Shown: positions 1 through 10,894, numbered from the stretch's first letter. The stretch is 64,000 nt of DNA from Bettongia penicillata ogilbyi (GCA_023548195.1 JAJHZJ010000061.1:8287378-8351377), one strand, 5' to 3'. Notes: generated by a model not told the origin, from the letters alone. Translations and numbers: made by a program.

Positions 1-232
1 GATAGCGCTCTGAAGTCAGAAAGACTCATTTTCCTGAGTTCAAACACAACTTCAGACACTTACTCTCTATATGACCCTTAGCAAGTCACTTAACCCTGCC
101 TGCCTCAGTTTTCTCTTCTCTATGAACTGGAGAAGGAAATGGCAAACCACTCCAGTATATTTGCCAAGAAAACCCCAAATGGGGTCTTGAAGAGTCCAAC
201 ACAACTGAAAAATGACAACAACAACAGAAGTT
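1..232 (+). mobile_element. MAR1-like tRNA-derived SINE, 5' end cut by the window
   Basis: It contains the SINE core 'gcaagtcacttaaccctg' followed by the tail block 'ggagaaggaaatggcaaac' and an RTE-type 3' end (gaagagtccaacacaactg, then caacaacaac). The same body and tail recur at 14340, 15425 and 42744 on this strand, and at 2458 and 36695 on the other. The family name is inferred from memory of marsupial SINEs. Confidence 0.8.
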
Positions 233-1119
233 TCACATATCCAGAGGGGTTTTTTTTAATGTTTCATAGATAACCTTTTTTCACCTACACTGACATCACT
301 TCCCATTGATTCAATCTTCCTTCCCAATTAGTACCCTTCCCTATATATAAAAAATGTTTTGTTAAGTTAAAAAAAGCCCAATTCATTTGTCATGTCTCAC
401 AACTGGAGTCCATATAAGTTCCCAAGATCCTTATTCCAATTCTCACACAAATAGAAGCCAGGCTTCTATTAAAGGTCTCCTATTCTAGAGCAAGCTTCAT
501 TTTCCACTTGGGCACTAAGAGGACCCAAAAGGTTCAGGGATGATTCTCTAATGCCACTGGCTTGAACCCCCATGGGAATGCTTTCCTTCAAGATTATCAG
601 TTGAGAATCATTTTAGATATCCCACTGACAAACTCTGTGTATATTACAAGTATCAAATGACAAGCCCCATTCAAAGGCTCAGGGCTTACCTTCAGTGTGT
701 GTCACTGACAGACCTACAAATTGTTCAAGAATCCAATGTTCCCGAGTCATAGTCAATCTGACCGTGCTACTTTTATCAAAATTACCGTGCCATGTTAGTC
801 TTTGTACAGACGAGCTCACTAGCTGGTGAACATTTCTATTCTTTGCAGCTTTCAACAGAATATGTAACACAGTCTTTTAAAACATGTGATCAAGACAGAT
901 AAAAAAGATTCTCCAAAAAGAGGAAGAAGTCTGCAGGACTTGAAATAGACTGATACAATTTCTTTAACAAAGCATTTCTTCTGAAGCTTTATAAGCAGTT
1001 CTGTCTTCCTAGCTCACAGAATTAACAGTTATTTTCTTTGTAACCTGGTAGTACTTAAAACTGAGCTATAGACTGTCTGAACTACATTAAAGGGATCTGT
1101 TTTCCTCTTGAACCCAGAG
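233..1119. other. Unassigned intergenic DNA
   Basis: AT-rich sequence. No gene, RNA or repeat family is recognised with confidence. A 63-codon minus-strand reading frame at 679-870 has no recognisable domain and is probably chance. Confidence 0.5.
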
Positions 1120-1245
1120 AAAGAAAGAAAAAAGCACTTTATCAAGTGCATATTGTGTGCCAGGCACTGCGTTAAGTGTGTTACAAATATTATCCCATTT
1201 AAATCTCTCCCTAGAAGGTAGCTGCCATTATTATTTCCATTAACG
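1120..1245 (-). mobile_element. MIR/CORE-SINE fragment
   Basis: It shows the reverse complement of the MIR 3' half: 'gtgtgccaggcactgcgtta' followed by 'attatcccattt' and 'ggtagctgccattattatt'. Confidence 0.7.
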
Positions 1246-1249
1246 AGGT

Positions 1250-1465
1250 TAAGTGTTGTTGTACTTCTCCTTTGTTTTTGACATTAGAGATATGATGACA
1301 TGACTTGCACTTGACTTTGACTTGAGGGAGGGAGGGCTGTGCAAGGTCACCAGCCTCATTTTCTCCTCCTGAGCCATCTGGGTCCAGTGACTAGATATTC
1401 ATCAGGATGACTGGAGACAGCCCAGAATACAATGAGAGATCTTGGCCTTTTAGCCTAAGCCTGTT
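1250..1465 (-). mobile_element. Second SINE family with RTE-like tail
   Basis: It begins 'ttgttgtacttctcctttg' and continues with 'gatgacatgacttgcacttg' and 'agccatctgggtccagtgac'. The same body lies in the opposite orientation at 16500-16697 and again at 4645-4900. The 3' end resembles the RTE termini at 6880 and 22490. I do not have a firm family name. Confidence 0.6.
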
Positions 1466-1683
1466 TCAGTTACTCACTTAAAGTTTGGTGAATAGGCCTC
1501 TTTAAAAAGCAGTCAGGGGAGGGGCAGGAGCCTGAAGGTTGTTGTTTTAACCAGAACCAGTTACTACTGACATCACTCTAAGCTTGGAAGGTCCAAAAAC
1601 AGTCACTGAGTGGAACTTGGGCAGGGAATCATGTTGTTCTGTCTCTGGGCTTCAGAGTGCACGGAGTCAAACAAAGATCTTAG

Positions 1684-1971
1684 GGAAGGAAGGAAGAAGG
1701 AAGGAAGGAAGGAAGGGAGGAAGGAAGGAAGGGAGGGAGGGAGGGAGGAAGGAAGGAAGGAAGGAAGGAAGGAAGGAAGGAAGGAAGGAAGGAAGGAAGG
1801 AAGGAAGGAAGGGAGGGAGGGAGGGAGGGAGGGAGGGAGGGAGGAAGGAAGGGAGGGAGGGAGGGAGGGAGGGAGGGAGGGAGGGAGGAAGGAAGGAAGG
1901 AAGGAAGGAAGGAAGGAAGGAAGGAAGGAAGGAAGGAAGGAAGGAAGGAAGGAAGGAAGGAAGGAAGGAAA
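1684..1971. repeat. (GGAA/GGGA)n purine microsatellite
   Basis: About 290 bp of uninterrupted polypurine with alternating blocks of GGAA and GGGA units. All long reading frames across it (Lys/Glu/Gly or Pro/Ser/Phe repeats) are artefacts of the repeat. Confidence 0.98.
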
Positions 1972-2044
1972 TTAAGTGACTTGTACCACCAAGCTGCCTG
2001 GATGTGGTATCAACAGTGTATTTTTCCTGCATATTTAAAAGAAA

Positions 2045-2375
2045 TTATTCCTTTCTTTGTAAGGATCAAATGAGATAATATATATAACACAATTTGAAAG
2101 CATTAAAGTACAATATAAATGCAGATTATCAGCATCATCATTATTAATCCAGCTTCCCCAATGTTCCCTCCCCTAACACAGTAAGCTACATGTCACTGGC
2201 ACAGTCCTACCTCGAACTACCAGTGTGAGCCCTCAACATACAGTCATAAAACCTCAGTGGCTGTGTGACCTTGGGCCATTCCATTAACCTCTCCAGGCTT
2301 CAGTTTCCACTTTGCTTGCACTAAGTGATTTTAAAGGACTCTTCTAACACCAAAAGCTATGACATTCTGAATTGA
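2045..2375 (+). mobile_element. MIR-type SINE fragments
   Basis: At 2060-2150 'aaggatcaaatgagataata' followed by 'aatataaatgcagattatc' is the MIR 3' region. At 2255-2320 'ctgtgtgaccttgggccatt' is a MIR core. They look like two separate pieces. Confidence 0.6.
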
Positions 2376-2457
2376 TAGTACTTAAGACTAGTGAGGTATA
2401 AAACGGAAGGAGAGTAGCTATTAACATGCACAGTGAATTAAAAACAGCTAACATTTA

Positions 2458-2683
2458 GATGTTGTTCAGTCATATGCAATTCTTTGTGACCCCATCTGGG
2501 GTTTCCTGGACAAAGGTATTGGAATGATTTGTCATTTTCTTCTCCAGGTGGGGAAACTAAGGCAAACGGGATCAAATGAGTTGCCCAGGGTCACACCGCT
2601 AGCATATGTCTGTGGTCAGATTTTCACTCAGGTTTTCTTTATTCCAGGACTGGTACTCTTTCCACTGCACCACCTTGCTGTCC
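2458..2683 (-). mobile_element. MAR1-like SINE
   Basis: This is a reverse-orientation copy. It begins with the tail 'ttgttcagtcatatgcaatt', then 'gaccccatctggggtttcct', 'ttcttctccaggtggggaaa' and the core 'ttgcccagggtcacac', and ends at 'ctttccactgcaccaccttg'. Confidence 0.8.
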
Positions 2684-2975
2684 TATTATATTTATATGGT
2701 GCTTACTCTGTGCCAGGAACTCTGCTAAGGGTTGACAATTGCAATTTTCATCTCATTTGATCCTCACAACTTGAGCAATTACTATCCCCACTTTACAGCT
2801 GAGGAAACTGAGGCAAACAGAGGTTAAATGACTTGTCCAAGGCTCCACAGCTAGTAAACATCCAAGATCAAAGGTAGGTACTATTATCATTCCCATGTTA
2901 CAGATGAGGAAACAGAGGTTAAGAGAGGTTAAGGTAACAGAGTTACACAGCCAGGAAATATCTGAGGTTAGTCAC
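2684..2975 (-). mobile_element. MIR-type SINE with internal partial duplication
   Basis: It starts 'gcttactctgtgccaggaac', then 'tttacagctgaggaaactga' and 'acagctagtaaac'. The block 'ggtaggtactattatcat...acagatgaggaaacagagg' then repeats the middle of the element, giving two copies of the lower half in tandem (about 2785-2870 and 2872-2970). Confidence 0.7.
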
Positions 2976-3450
2976 ATATTGGCACAGGTAGACAATCAAT
3001 CATATATACATAGGCATATACAAAACAGATACAATATAATGGGGATCACTAGCACCATTGCTGGTGGGGGAGAGGACCAGAAAGTTTTATGTAGAAGGCA
3101 ACATTTGAGCTCAACCTTAAAAGGAACCAGAGATCTAAAAGTCAGATCTTTCTGACTCCAGGCCCAACACTCCATCTAGAATATAAGTAAAAAGATTCCA
3201 GAATTCTTTTTTAAGTATTTAATTTTTAATTATAAAAAATAAAATATATTTTATATTTATATATGTAAATTAATTTTTTTAAAGTATTTAATCCTAGTGC
3301 ACTGTAAGTACCACAAGGATATAGACAATGTTCTTTTTAAAGACAGAGCTCATTGGAAATTAATTACAAATTAGAGTTGAGTGAATCTACTGCTATAAAA
3401 ATAACAGAAAGAATTTGGGGCTCCAGTTTTCTCCATTGTATTTTTATAAT
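2976..3450. other. Unassigned AT-rich DNA
   Basis: It includes a very AT-rich stretch at 3205-3290. Nothing else is recognised. Confidence 0.5.
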
Positions 3451-3454
3451 TCTT

Positions 3455-3645
3455 CAGCTTTTAATCCCATTATTTCATTCAGTCCTCACAAAAACCCTAT
3501 AAAGTCAGAAAAGTAGATATTATTATTTTTCCCATTTTAGAAATGAGGAAACTGGATGCTTGTTTTAAAGCATGAAGGGGCCTTAGAGGTCATTTACTCA
3601 AACTCCCTCATTTTACAAATGGGAAAACGAAGGCAGGAGAGAGCA
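3455..3645 (-). mobile_element. MIR-type SINE fragments
   Basis: 'cattcagtcctcacaaaaac', 'attattttt cccattttag' and 'aaatgaggaaactg', followed by a second SINE-like block 'ccttagaggtcatttactca' and 'ctcattttacaaatgggaaa'. Confidence 0.55.
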
Positions 3646-4204
3646 TAGCCAGTACTCAGATAGACATCTTCTCCAAGGTCCTAATATATCATACTGCCAC
3701 CCAATTGTTTTTATCAGAGTAATAGATATTTTTGATTGAAATACTTCTGAAAATTCTCCATTCTGCTTATACAGATTTGTTGCTGCTGTTTTTGACATTT
3801 AGACATTTCCTTGGATGTCTGGTGTGGTAATTCCCCTTTGGTGGCAAAACTAAACCACACATTTTGCAAAGGCCTGATAATGGAACTGTTGCGTCATGAG
3901 GCAATCATTGAGCCCAGAACATGAAGCCTTCAAGGCCAGAGGATAAATGCCTACCGCCCTCTATCTATATTTCAAGGGTACTGCTGCTGCTTTTTAGTAT
4001 TGGCACTGTTGACTTCGATGGGCACAGCTTGTCGGTTCTGACTATTTCTTGATGTCTCTGTTATAAGTTCTTTGAAGTATCTAAACACCCACAATCTAAA
4101 CCATGTTAAAGGTCACAAATTACTCAGCAATGCTATTTTCTTTCTTTTTTTAGAAAAAATTCCTATATGAATATGAAGACAGGATGACAATAAGGCTTAG
4201 GAAA
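3646..4204. other. Unassigned intergenic DNA
   Basis: No gene or repeat recognised. Confidence 0.5.
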
Positions 4205-4440
4205 TTAATAATAATGATTCATAACTCATAATAGCTACCATTTGCATAGTACTGTAAGGTTTGTAAAATACTTTATGTATGCTAACTCACTTTATCCTCA
4301 GCACAACCCTGGGTGGCTGGTACTATTATCATACTTCCCCTCCTCTATCATATTACGGATGAGAAAACAGAAGCAAATAAAGATTAAGTGACCTGTCCAG
4401 AACCATACAGCTAGTTAATATATTCAGCAGATTCTTAACT
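4205..4440 (-). mobile_element. MIR-type SINE
   Basis: 'taatagctaccatttgcata', 'ctgtaaggtttgtaaaatac', 'tttatcctcagcacaaccct' and 'agattaagtgacctgtccag' follow the reverse-orientation MIR order. Confidence 0.7.
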
Positions 4441-4644
4441 TCAAGGTCCCCTGTGGATAAAAACTATCATCAAGCCAGTTGACCAGATACCTTCAGATAC
4501 AACATGGGGAAGGCCTCAATAGATCCTAAAGGCTATTTTCTGTGTTTAATACATTATCATCTTCCCTTTCCACCCCTCAAGAGCTACCTTATGACCCAGG
4601 CCCCAGGGGAGGAAGATTCTGTCTCCAAAGCCACTTTTCAAGGC

Positions 4645-4900
4645 ATCATTGTTGTTTCTCCTTTGTTTTTGAAGAAGACCAATGACGTCCTGGGTGATAT
4701 CTTAACTTGGGTGAAGTGGATTTAAGTGAGACAGAGCCATACAAAGCCCTGTGACAGAAATCCAGTGGCAGAACAAGAATCTAAACAACTGGTGATGGCC
4801 TAGGATGCAATGGATGATGCTGGGAGTCTCCAGTGTCTGGCCAAGCTCTAAGTGCTCCACAATGCCTGTGTTAGCCACTTTCATGGCCCTTGAAACAAAT
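4645..4900 (-). mobile_element. SINE with RTE-like tail (same family as 1250-1465)
   Basis: It begins 'cattgttgtttctcctttg', then 'gaagaagaccaatgacgtc'. The end near 4900 is approximate because the body is diverged. Confidence 0.45.
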
Positions 4901-5555
4901 TTTTCTCATCTGCCCTCCACTGAGGGAGTACTTGGAGTACAAATTCCCTAACTCTCCAATCAGTTAGAGGCCTGTCATTTACCCTCAACCTGGTTTAGTC
5001 CATCTGTTGAAACAGTTTTACAGGGGTGTGGCTGAGCAAACTACAGCTTCTTGGAGCCACAGGTGAGAGTTGGGTGAGAGGTGGACACCAAAAGTGGATG
5101 AGCAGTCCTAAAATAATTCAGCAAGCCCTCACACCAGAGGTGCTAGTCTTCTCTGAATACCCCATCCAACCTATGTTAAAAATAACTAGATGCCCAGAAA
5201 AGGTTCCTTGACTTAGCAATAGGTCCTTGTGATTTTAAGTAGGGAAAAAATAATGAATGAAAATTTCTCTTCATGTTCTCAACATCCTTGAGGATCAGAG
5301 AATCACAGGACCAGAAAGGATGACCTTAGCAAGTTGTCTTGGCCACTTTCTGCCATAAAAATTACTTTTAAACCACCCCAGACAAGATGAAAATCTATCC
5401 TTATTTCAAAGGCTCTAATCTCCTCAACCACCATTATTAAAAAGCTAGTTACCATCAACCAAATGCCTGAATGAGAGCATTTCATCCATTATAAACTCAC
5501 ATAACTCAGTCTCAGCAGGGTCCTGATAACTACTCAGTAACCCTGAGGTTCAAAC
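4901..5555. other. Unassigned intergenic DNA
   Basis: No gene or repeat recognised with confidence. Confidence 0.5.
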
Positions 5556-5559
5556 AAAA

Positions 5560-6670
5560 GTTCCTGGCCTATCGATTTCTTATCCCATTTCCCAGTCTTC
5601 TCTCAAGTGTCCTTACCCACTCTGATCCCAAAGCTTATTCTCTGCAGATGACCTCAGCTACTATTCCACAGAGTTCAAGGCCATCCCACTGAGAGACACC
5701 ACAACTCCCCTCCTTCACACACTAAAAACTTCTCTGTCATCACCAATCCTTTGCATATTCTCTTTACTTTTCACAGGAAAAATGCTTTCCTTGCAAAGCT
5801 CTGCCTAGACCTTTAATCCTAGCTCCTCCTATCTCTAAAGAGACCTTGTTCTGCCAATCACCATATATTCCTTGCTTCCTTCCCACCAAGGACCTTTACC
5901 ATCTCCCACTCTACAATCTCCTTGTCTCCCTCTATTAACATGCTCAGATCTATGTCCGCCCAAAAGTCTCCCCCTTGAAACTTGCCACTCTCTCAAATTA
6001 TTGATCTGTATTCTTTCCCTTTATTTCACCTATAAGCTTCTTGAGAAAGAAATTAGACCAAGTGCCCCTCACTTCTTTACCTCCTATTAATCTTTGCAAT
6101 CTAGCTTTGCTCTTCAATACTCCACTAAAACTATTCTTTTAAGGTTACTGATGGCCTACTAATCATCAAAAGCAATGGCTTTTTCTAAGCTTTTCATTTT
6201 TCCTAACCTTTCTGCAGCAGGGCTGACCCTCCATCCCCATCCCTGATACTCTCTTACTCTCTGGTTCCTAGAAAGGTCCATCCCTGTCCCTCAAAGAGCA
6301 TGCTTAATTGTAGTTCCAGGTTGACCATATGGAAACCTGGAGGACCCTACTTCTGGCCAAGTGTGACTCATCCTTGAAGTATCACCTTTATGGACAACTT
6401 CCAATTCTACATATCACATCTCTCCCAAGATTCAGACTCACTTTTCCAACTGCCTCCCCAGAAATGTTTTCCTGGATGTCCTAATGACATCTCAAAGTCA
6501 TAATGTCTAAAAACCAACTGGTCATTTTCTCAAAACATGCTTCCTATTCCCGATTTCCCTATGCTGTTAACGATGCCATCAATTCTCCCAGTTTCCCAGG
6601 CTGGAAAACTCAGGCATCTTTGTTTCATATCCTGCCCTCACCACTCACATTCAATCAATTTCCAAGTCCT
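5560..6670 (+). mobile_element. L2 LINE fragment (ORF2 region)
   Basis: Pyrimidine-rich sense strand typical of the long L2 copies here. It has 'ggttactgatggcctactaa' and 'caatggctttttctaagc' in the RT region, and near 6503-6764 a broken frame with 'KNQLVIFSKH', matching the L2 segment after the RT core. Frames are broken throughout. Confidence 0.6.
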
Positions 6671-6679
6671 ATCTATATT

Positions 6680-6860
6680 TCCAATTGCAATAGAAATCAA
6701 TCAACCAACATATCCTAAGTATTTACTATACACCAGGCATTGCACAAGTGTAGAGGATACTTAAAAAAAAAAAGCCAAAGAACTCCTGCTCTCAAGTTTA
6801 CATTCTAATGGAAGAAACAACATATATATGTGTGTGTGTGTATAATCAGCACGTATAGGA
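6680..6860 (-). mobile_element. L2 3' end
   Basis: Reverse-orientation L2 terminus: 'tcaatcaaccaacatatcct', 'ctatacaccaggcattgcac' and 'tcaagtttacattctaatgg'. A short (TG)n tract lies at about 6829-6842. Confidence 0.6.
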
Positions 6861-6879
6861 TAGAGCATATGAAAGGTTA

Positions 6880-8095
6880 GGTTGTTGTCCTTCATTTTGG
6901 AAGAGGATAAAAATGAGATCGCTATGCTAGTCAAGTTACTGTGTGACCGACTGTATGATCAGACCAATACGTGCTCAGAATGTTCTACCACAGGTTAACC
7001 ATAAATAGTCCATGTGAATATTTGGGGTGGATTCTCTAAATCTGCCCATCTTGCATTTCTTCTTCAATTCTGTTTTGCTCAGAGAGCACAGAACCTTCTC
7101 TGATGTAGGCACACCATGCTGGGTGGTCCTATAGCAGTGTCTCCCATGTCACACAATCAATTCCAAAGTTCTTAAAGGAGACCTTGAGAGTGTCCTTGTA
7201 TTGCTTCTTCTGATCATCATGTGACTGCCTGCCTCATGGGAGTTCTGCATAAAATAGTCTTTTTGGCAAGAGTACATTTTGCCTTTAACAACATAGCCAG
7301 CTCATCGGAGTTGTACTCTCTGAAGCAGAGTTTGAATGCTTGGCAGTTCAGTTAGAGTAAAGACCTGTCTGATACCTTATCCTGCTAGGTGATCTTCAGA
7401 ATCTTGCTAAGATAATTCAAATGGAAGCGATTCAGTTTCCTGGCATGGTGCTAGTAGACTGTGCATGTTTCACAGGCTACAACAATGAGGTCAGCATAAC
7501 GGCTCTGTAGACCTTCACTTTGGTAGTCAGTCTAATACTTCTCTCCCAAACTTTTCTTTGGAGTCTCCCAAACACTGAGCTAGCTCTGGCAATGCATGCA
7601 TCAACCTCATTGTCAGTGTGTACATGCCTGGAAAGTACACTACCAAGGTAAGTGAACTTATCCACAGCATTCAAAACTTCTCCATTTGCTATAACCAATG
7701 GTTCCACATATGGATGGTGTGGTGGTGGCTGATGGAGCACTTGTGTTTTCTTGGTGTTAATTATTAAGCAAAAATTAGCACAAGCAACAGAGAATTGATC
7801 CATACTTTGTTGCATCTCAGCCTTAGAGGCTGCATTGAGTGCACAATCATCTACAAACAGAAAATTATGCACCAACACTCCCTCCACTAAGGTCCTGGCT
7901 TGTAGCCTTTCCAAATTGAAGAATTTACCATCAGTGCAGCAGTAGCTGACCTTGCTGCCATGTTCATCCTCATTGAAAGCATTTGACAACATAGCTAAAA
8001 ACATCATGCTAAAAAGCATGTGAACAAACACAGTCCTATTCCAGTTCACTGGTGACTGGGAAAGCTTGAGAGCTATGTGGACGATGGATCACAGT
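6880..8095 (-). mobile_element. RTE-type LINE, 3' half with reverse transcriptase remnant
   Basis: The minus strand at 7477-8049 keeps a 190-codon frame with non-LTR RT motifs in order: LFSMMFLAML, CTDGKFFNLERLQA, FLFVDDCALNAAS (active-site box, normally F/Y-x-DD), NTKKTQVLHQP, DKFTYLGSVLSR, FGRLQRKVW and KVKVYRAVML. The remainder down to 6880 is 3' ORF and UTR with stops and ends in a short terminus (ttgttgtccttcattttgga on the plus strand). The upstream endonuclease half is missing, so this is a 5'-truncated dead copy. Its sister copy is at 22468-23690. The clade is judged from motif spacing. Confidence 0.85.
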
Positions 8096-8104
8096 GAGGA
8101 AGAG

Positions 8105-8213
8105 GCTAAGCAGAGGTGGGGAACCTGGGCCCTGGAGGCCACATATGGCCCTCTAGGTTTTCAGTTATGACTCTGACTGAATCTAAACTTCACAGAGCAA
8201 TATAATATCCTTT
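8105..8213 (+). mobile_element. hAT-type DNA transposon fragment
   Basis: 'gaggtggggaacctgggccc', 'ggaggccacatatggccctc' and 'gactgaatctaaacttcaca' match the terminal region of a common mammalian hAT (Charlie-like) family as I remember it. An L1 insertion at 8227 interrupts it. Confidence 0.5.
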
Positions 8214-8226
8214 AATAAATAATCCT

Positions 8227-8952
8227 GTAAGTATAAAAATGTGCATATTCTTTGATGCAGCAATACTGCTTCTGGGGCTATATTCCAAAGAGATCATAAA
8301 AATGGGAAAAGGACCCACATGTACAAAAATATTTATAGCAGCTCTTTTTGTGGTGACCAAGAACTGGAAATCAAAGGGAGGCCCATCAATTGGGGAATGG
8401 TCAAACAAGTTGTGGTATATGAATGTAATGGAATACTATTGTGCTGTAAGAACTGAACAGTCATACTTCAGAAAAACCTGGAAAGACTTATATGAACTGA
8501 TGCTGAGTGAAGTGAGAAGAACCAGGAGAACATTACACACAGTAACAGTCACAGTGTTCAAGGACTGTTTTTGATAGACTTAGCCCCTCACAACAATGCA
8601 AGGACCTAAAACATTCCCAAAAGTCTCTTGAGGCAAAATGTCATCTGCATCCAGAGAAAGAACTATGGAATTGAAACACAAACTAAAGCAGACTATTTTC
8701 TCTTGTATTCTGTTTTGGTCTGGTTTGGTTTGGTTTTTCTCATGGCTTCTTCCTACTTGTTTTAATTCTTCTATGCAACATGACTAATGTGAAAATGTAT
8801 TTAATAAAAATGTACATGTAGAACCCATATAAGATTACATGTTATCTAGGGGAGAAAGGAGGGAAGGAGGGAGGGGGAGAAAATTTGGAACTTCTGGAAG
8901 TAATTACTGAAAACTGAAAACAAATAAATTAATTTAATTAAATAAAAATAAA
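8227..8952 (+). mobile_element. L1 LINE, 5'-truncated 3' end with target duplication
   Basis: The first 350 bp still read as the L1 ORF2 C-terminus: KIFIAALFVVTKNWKS, GEWSNKLWYMN, VMEYYCAV and DLYELMLSEV. A roughly 370-bp 3' UTR follows and ends in 'gggggagaaaatttggaact' and an A-rich tail. It is flanked by 'aataaataatcct' at about 8214-8226 and 8953-8965, a target-site duplication. The same 3' UTR recurs at 40655 and 54590 on this strand and in reverse at 47504. Confidence 0.85.
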
Positions 8953-8974
8953 AATAAATAATCCTTTAATAAAA

Positions 8975-9164
8975 GAATTCCCTGGACTAGAGGAAGATAG
9001 TTAGAAAGCTATTGTAATAGCCTTCACAAGAGGTAATAATGGCCTTAATTAGAGCTGTAGCTGTGTAAATGGAGAAAAGAAGTCATCCATGAGAGATCTT
9101 GTGGTATGTGGGGGGATGAGAGAGAAGAGTTGAGAATAACATCAAAGTTGGATGACAAGAAGCA
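8975..9164 (-). mobile_element. L2 fragment, left part of an interrupted copy
   Basis: 'gctattgtaatagccttcac' is the reverse of the L2 ORF2 segment 'gactattgcaatagcc'. The L2 sequence resumes at 9728 after an opposite-strand L2 inserted between. Confidence 0.6.
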
Positions 9165-9720
9165 ATGAAGGTCCCATCATGTTACTCCCCTACTCAATGA
9201 AGTCCAGTGGCTCCCTATTATCTCCAGGAACAAATACAAAATGCTATGTTTGGCATTCAAAGCCCTTCCTAATCTAATCCCCATTTACCTTTGCAGTCCT
9301 CTTACAACTTATTCCCCAAAACATACTCATCAATTCAGTGACACTGGCCTCTGGACACTCCACTACAAAACACTCCATCTCTCAGCTCTGGACATTTTCT
9401 CTGAATGTCCCCCATTCCTGGAACACTCTCCCTCTTCCACTCTGACTACTGACCTCCCTGGCTTCCTTCTTAAATCCCAACTAAAATCCTGCCTTCTACA
9501 GAAAGCCTTCCCTAATCCTTCTTAATTCTAATGCTTTTCCTCCTTTAATTATGTCCTGCTTGTCCCGTATATAGCTTGTTTTTTATGTGTTTGCTTGTTG
9601 TCTCATCTATCGTACTTGAGGGCAGAGACTGTCTTTTGCCTCTTAGTGTATCCCCATGCTTAGCACAGTGCCTGGCATGCAGTAGATAGACACTTAGTAA
9701 GTGCTGATTGATTGGTTCTT
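9165..9720 (+). mobile_element. L2 3' end with ORF2 C-terminus
   Basis: It encodes the end of L2 ORF2 (LCLAFKALPNLIPIYLC, then LLKSQLKSCLLQKAFP) at 9241-9525. Next comes the L2 3' UTR 'gagggcagagactgtctttt', 'agcacagtgcctggcatgca' and the end 'taagtgctgattgattgg'. It is a 5'-truncated copy. Confidence 0.85.
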
Positions 9721-9724
9721 TCAA

Positions 9725-10550
9725 TAGTTGTAGGGGAGTTTGGTGGGATAGATAATGTTTCAAATATGTACAATTAAGATGCCTAAAGAACAATATAGGG
9801 TAAAATGTCAAATGGGCAGTTGGAGACGTAGGACCGGAGGACAGGAATGAGAGAGTGGATACATAGATCTGGGAGTCACCTGCATAGAGCTGATAATTTA
9901 ACTCATGGAAGCAAATGAGATAGTCCTGTGAGACAGAATAAAGAGAAAAGTGATTAGGCCCTAGGTTAGAGCATTGGGGGATAATTTACATTTAATGAGC
10001 ACGGCATCGGTGAAGAGCCAGCAAAGGAAACTGAAGTCAGATAGTTAGAACCAAGAAGAATCAAGACAAAACAGAATCACAAAACCTCAGAGAGGAAGAA
10101 AATATCCAAAAGGAAAAGGTAATCCACAGTATTGAACATTGCAGAGAGGTCAAGAAGACTGAGGTCTGAGAAAAGACCAAAAGATTTGGTCATTAAGGAA
10201 TCGCTGATAACCTTTATTTGAATAACGAGGTTGAAAGTCAGACTATAGAGATTTTGGTAGGGAATGAGAAGAAAGAAAGTCAAGCCCTCAAGCAGAGACA
10301 ACTTTTTCAACAAGTTTAGCTAAGAAAGGGAGGATGTATTCCAACAGCTCTGCCATGGGAGGATCTAGAAAGGGTTTTTTTTTTAAAAAAGATGGGGGAT
10401 AGTTAGGGATGTTTATAGGAAGCAGGGAAAGAAGCAGTAGAGATTGAAAACTAGAAAGATATTGTGGGTAATCATCTGTAGAACATGAGAGAGATGTGTA
10501 GAAAGAGGATGATCTTGGGAAATAGATCTCTACCATATCTGTTCCCTTTT
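9725..10550 (-). mobile_element. L2 fragment (RT region), right part of the interrupted copy
   Basis: The minus strand reads LSLLDLSAMFNTVDYLFLL at about 10077-10313, the L2 reverse transcriptase block around the FDTVDH motif, with a degenerate FNTVDY. The flanking sequence (gggcagttggagacgtagga, atctgggagtcacctgcata) is the L2 order in reverse. Confidence 0.8.
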
Positions 10551-10890
10551 CTCCATTTTTACCAACCTTTCCTCTCCTCCTTACTACCTCCCACTGCCAA
10601 CAATAACTTTTTTACTTATTACTTGAGGTAGTCTACTTTATTCCAGTGTCTCCCCCACCAATCCATCCCCTGCACTGTGACCTAATTAATTTTTTCCAAT
10701 GTACAGACTTGATTTTATCATTCTAAACCTCAAGATTAAGAATTATTATTCATATACTGAATGCAGATATACTAAGGCTACCTTGGGAGTGGAGTGGCAG
10801 ACGACTACCATATTTATTAAACACAGAGCTAGGTAGTGAAAGGGGCTAGTGATAGGTCTAAGGGGAAACAGAGGAGTAAGTCATGATCCT
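10551..10890. other. Unassigned intergenic DNA
   Basis: Pyrimidine-rich at 10540-10690. No family recognised. Confidence 0.45.
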
Positions 10891-10894
10891 TCAT

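Noticed and set aside
1584..2032. Open frames of 121-131 codons on both strands
   Set aside because: They are translations of the GGAA/GGGA microsatellite (Lys/Glu/Gly or Pro/Ser/Phe repeats), open in all frames because the repeat has no stop codon.
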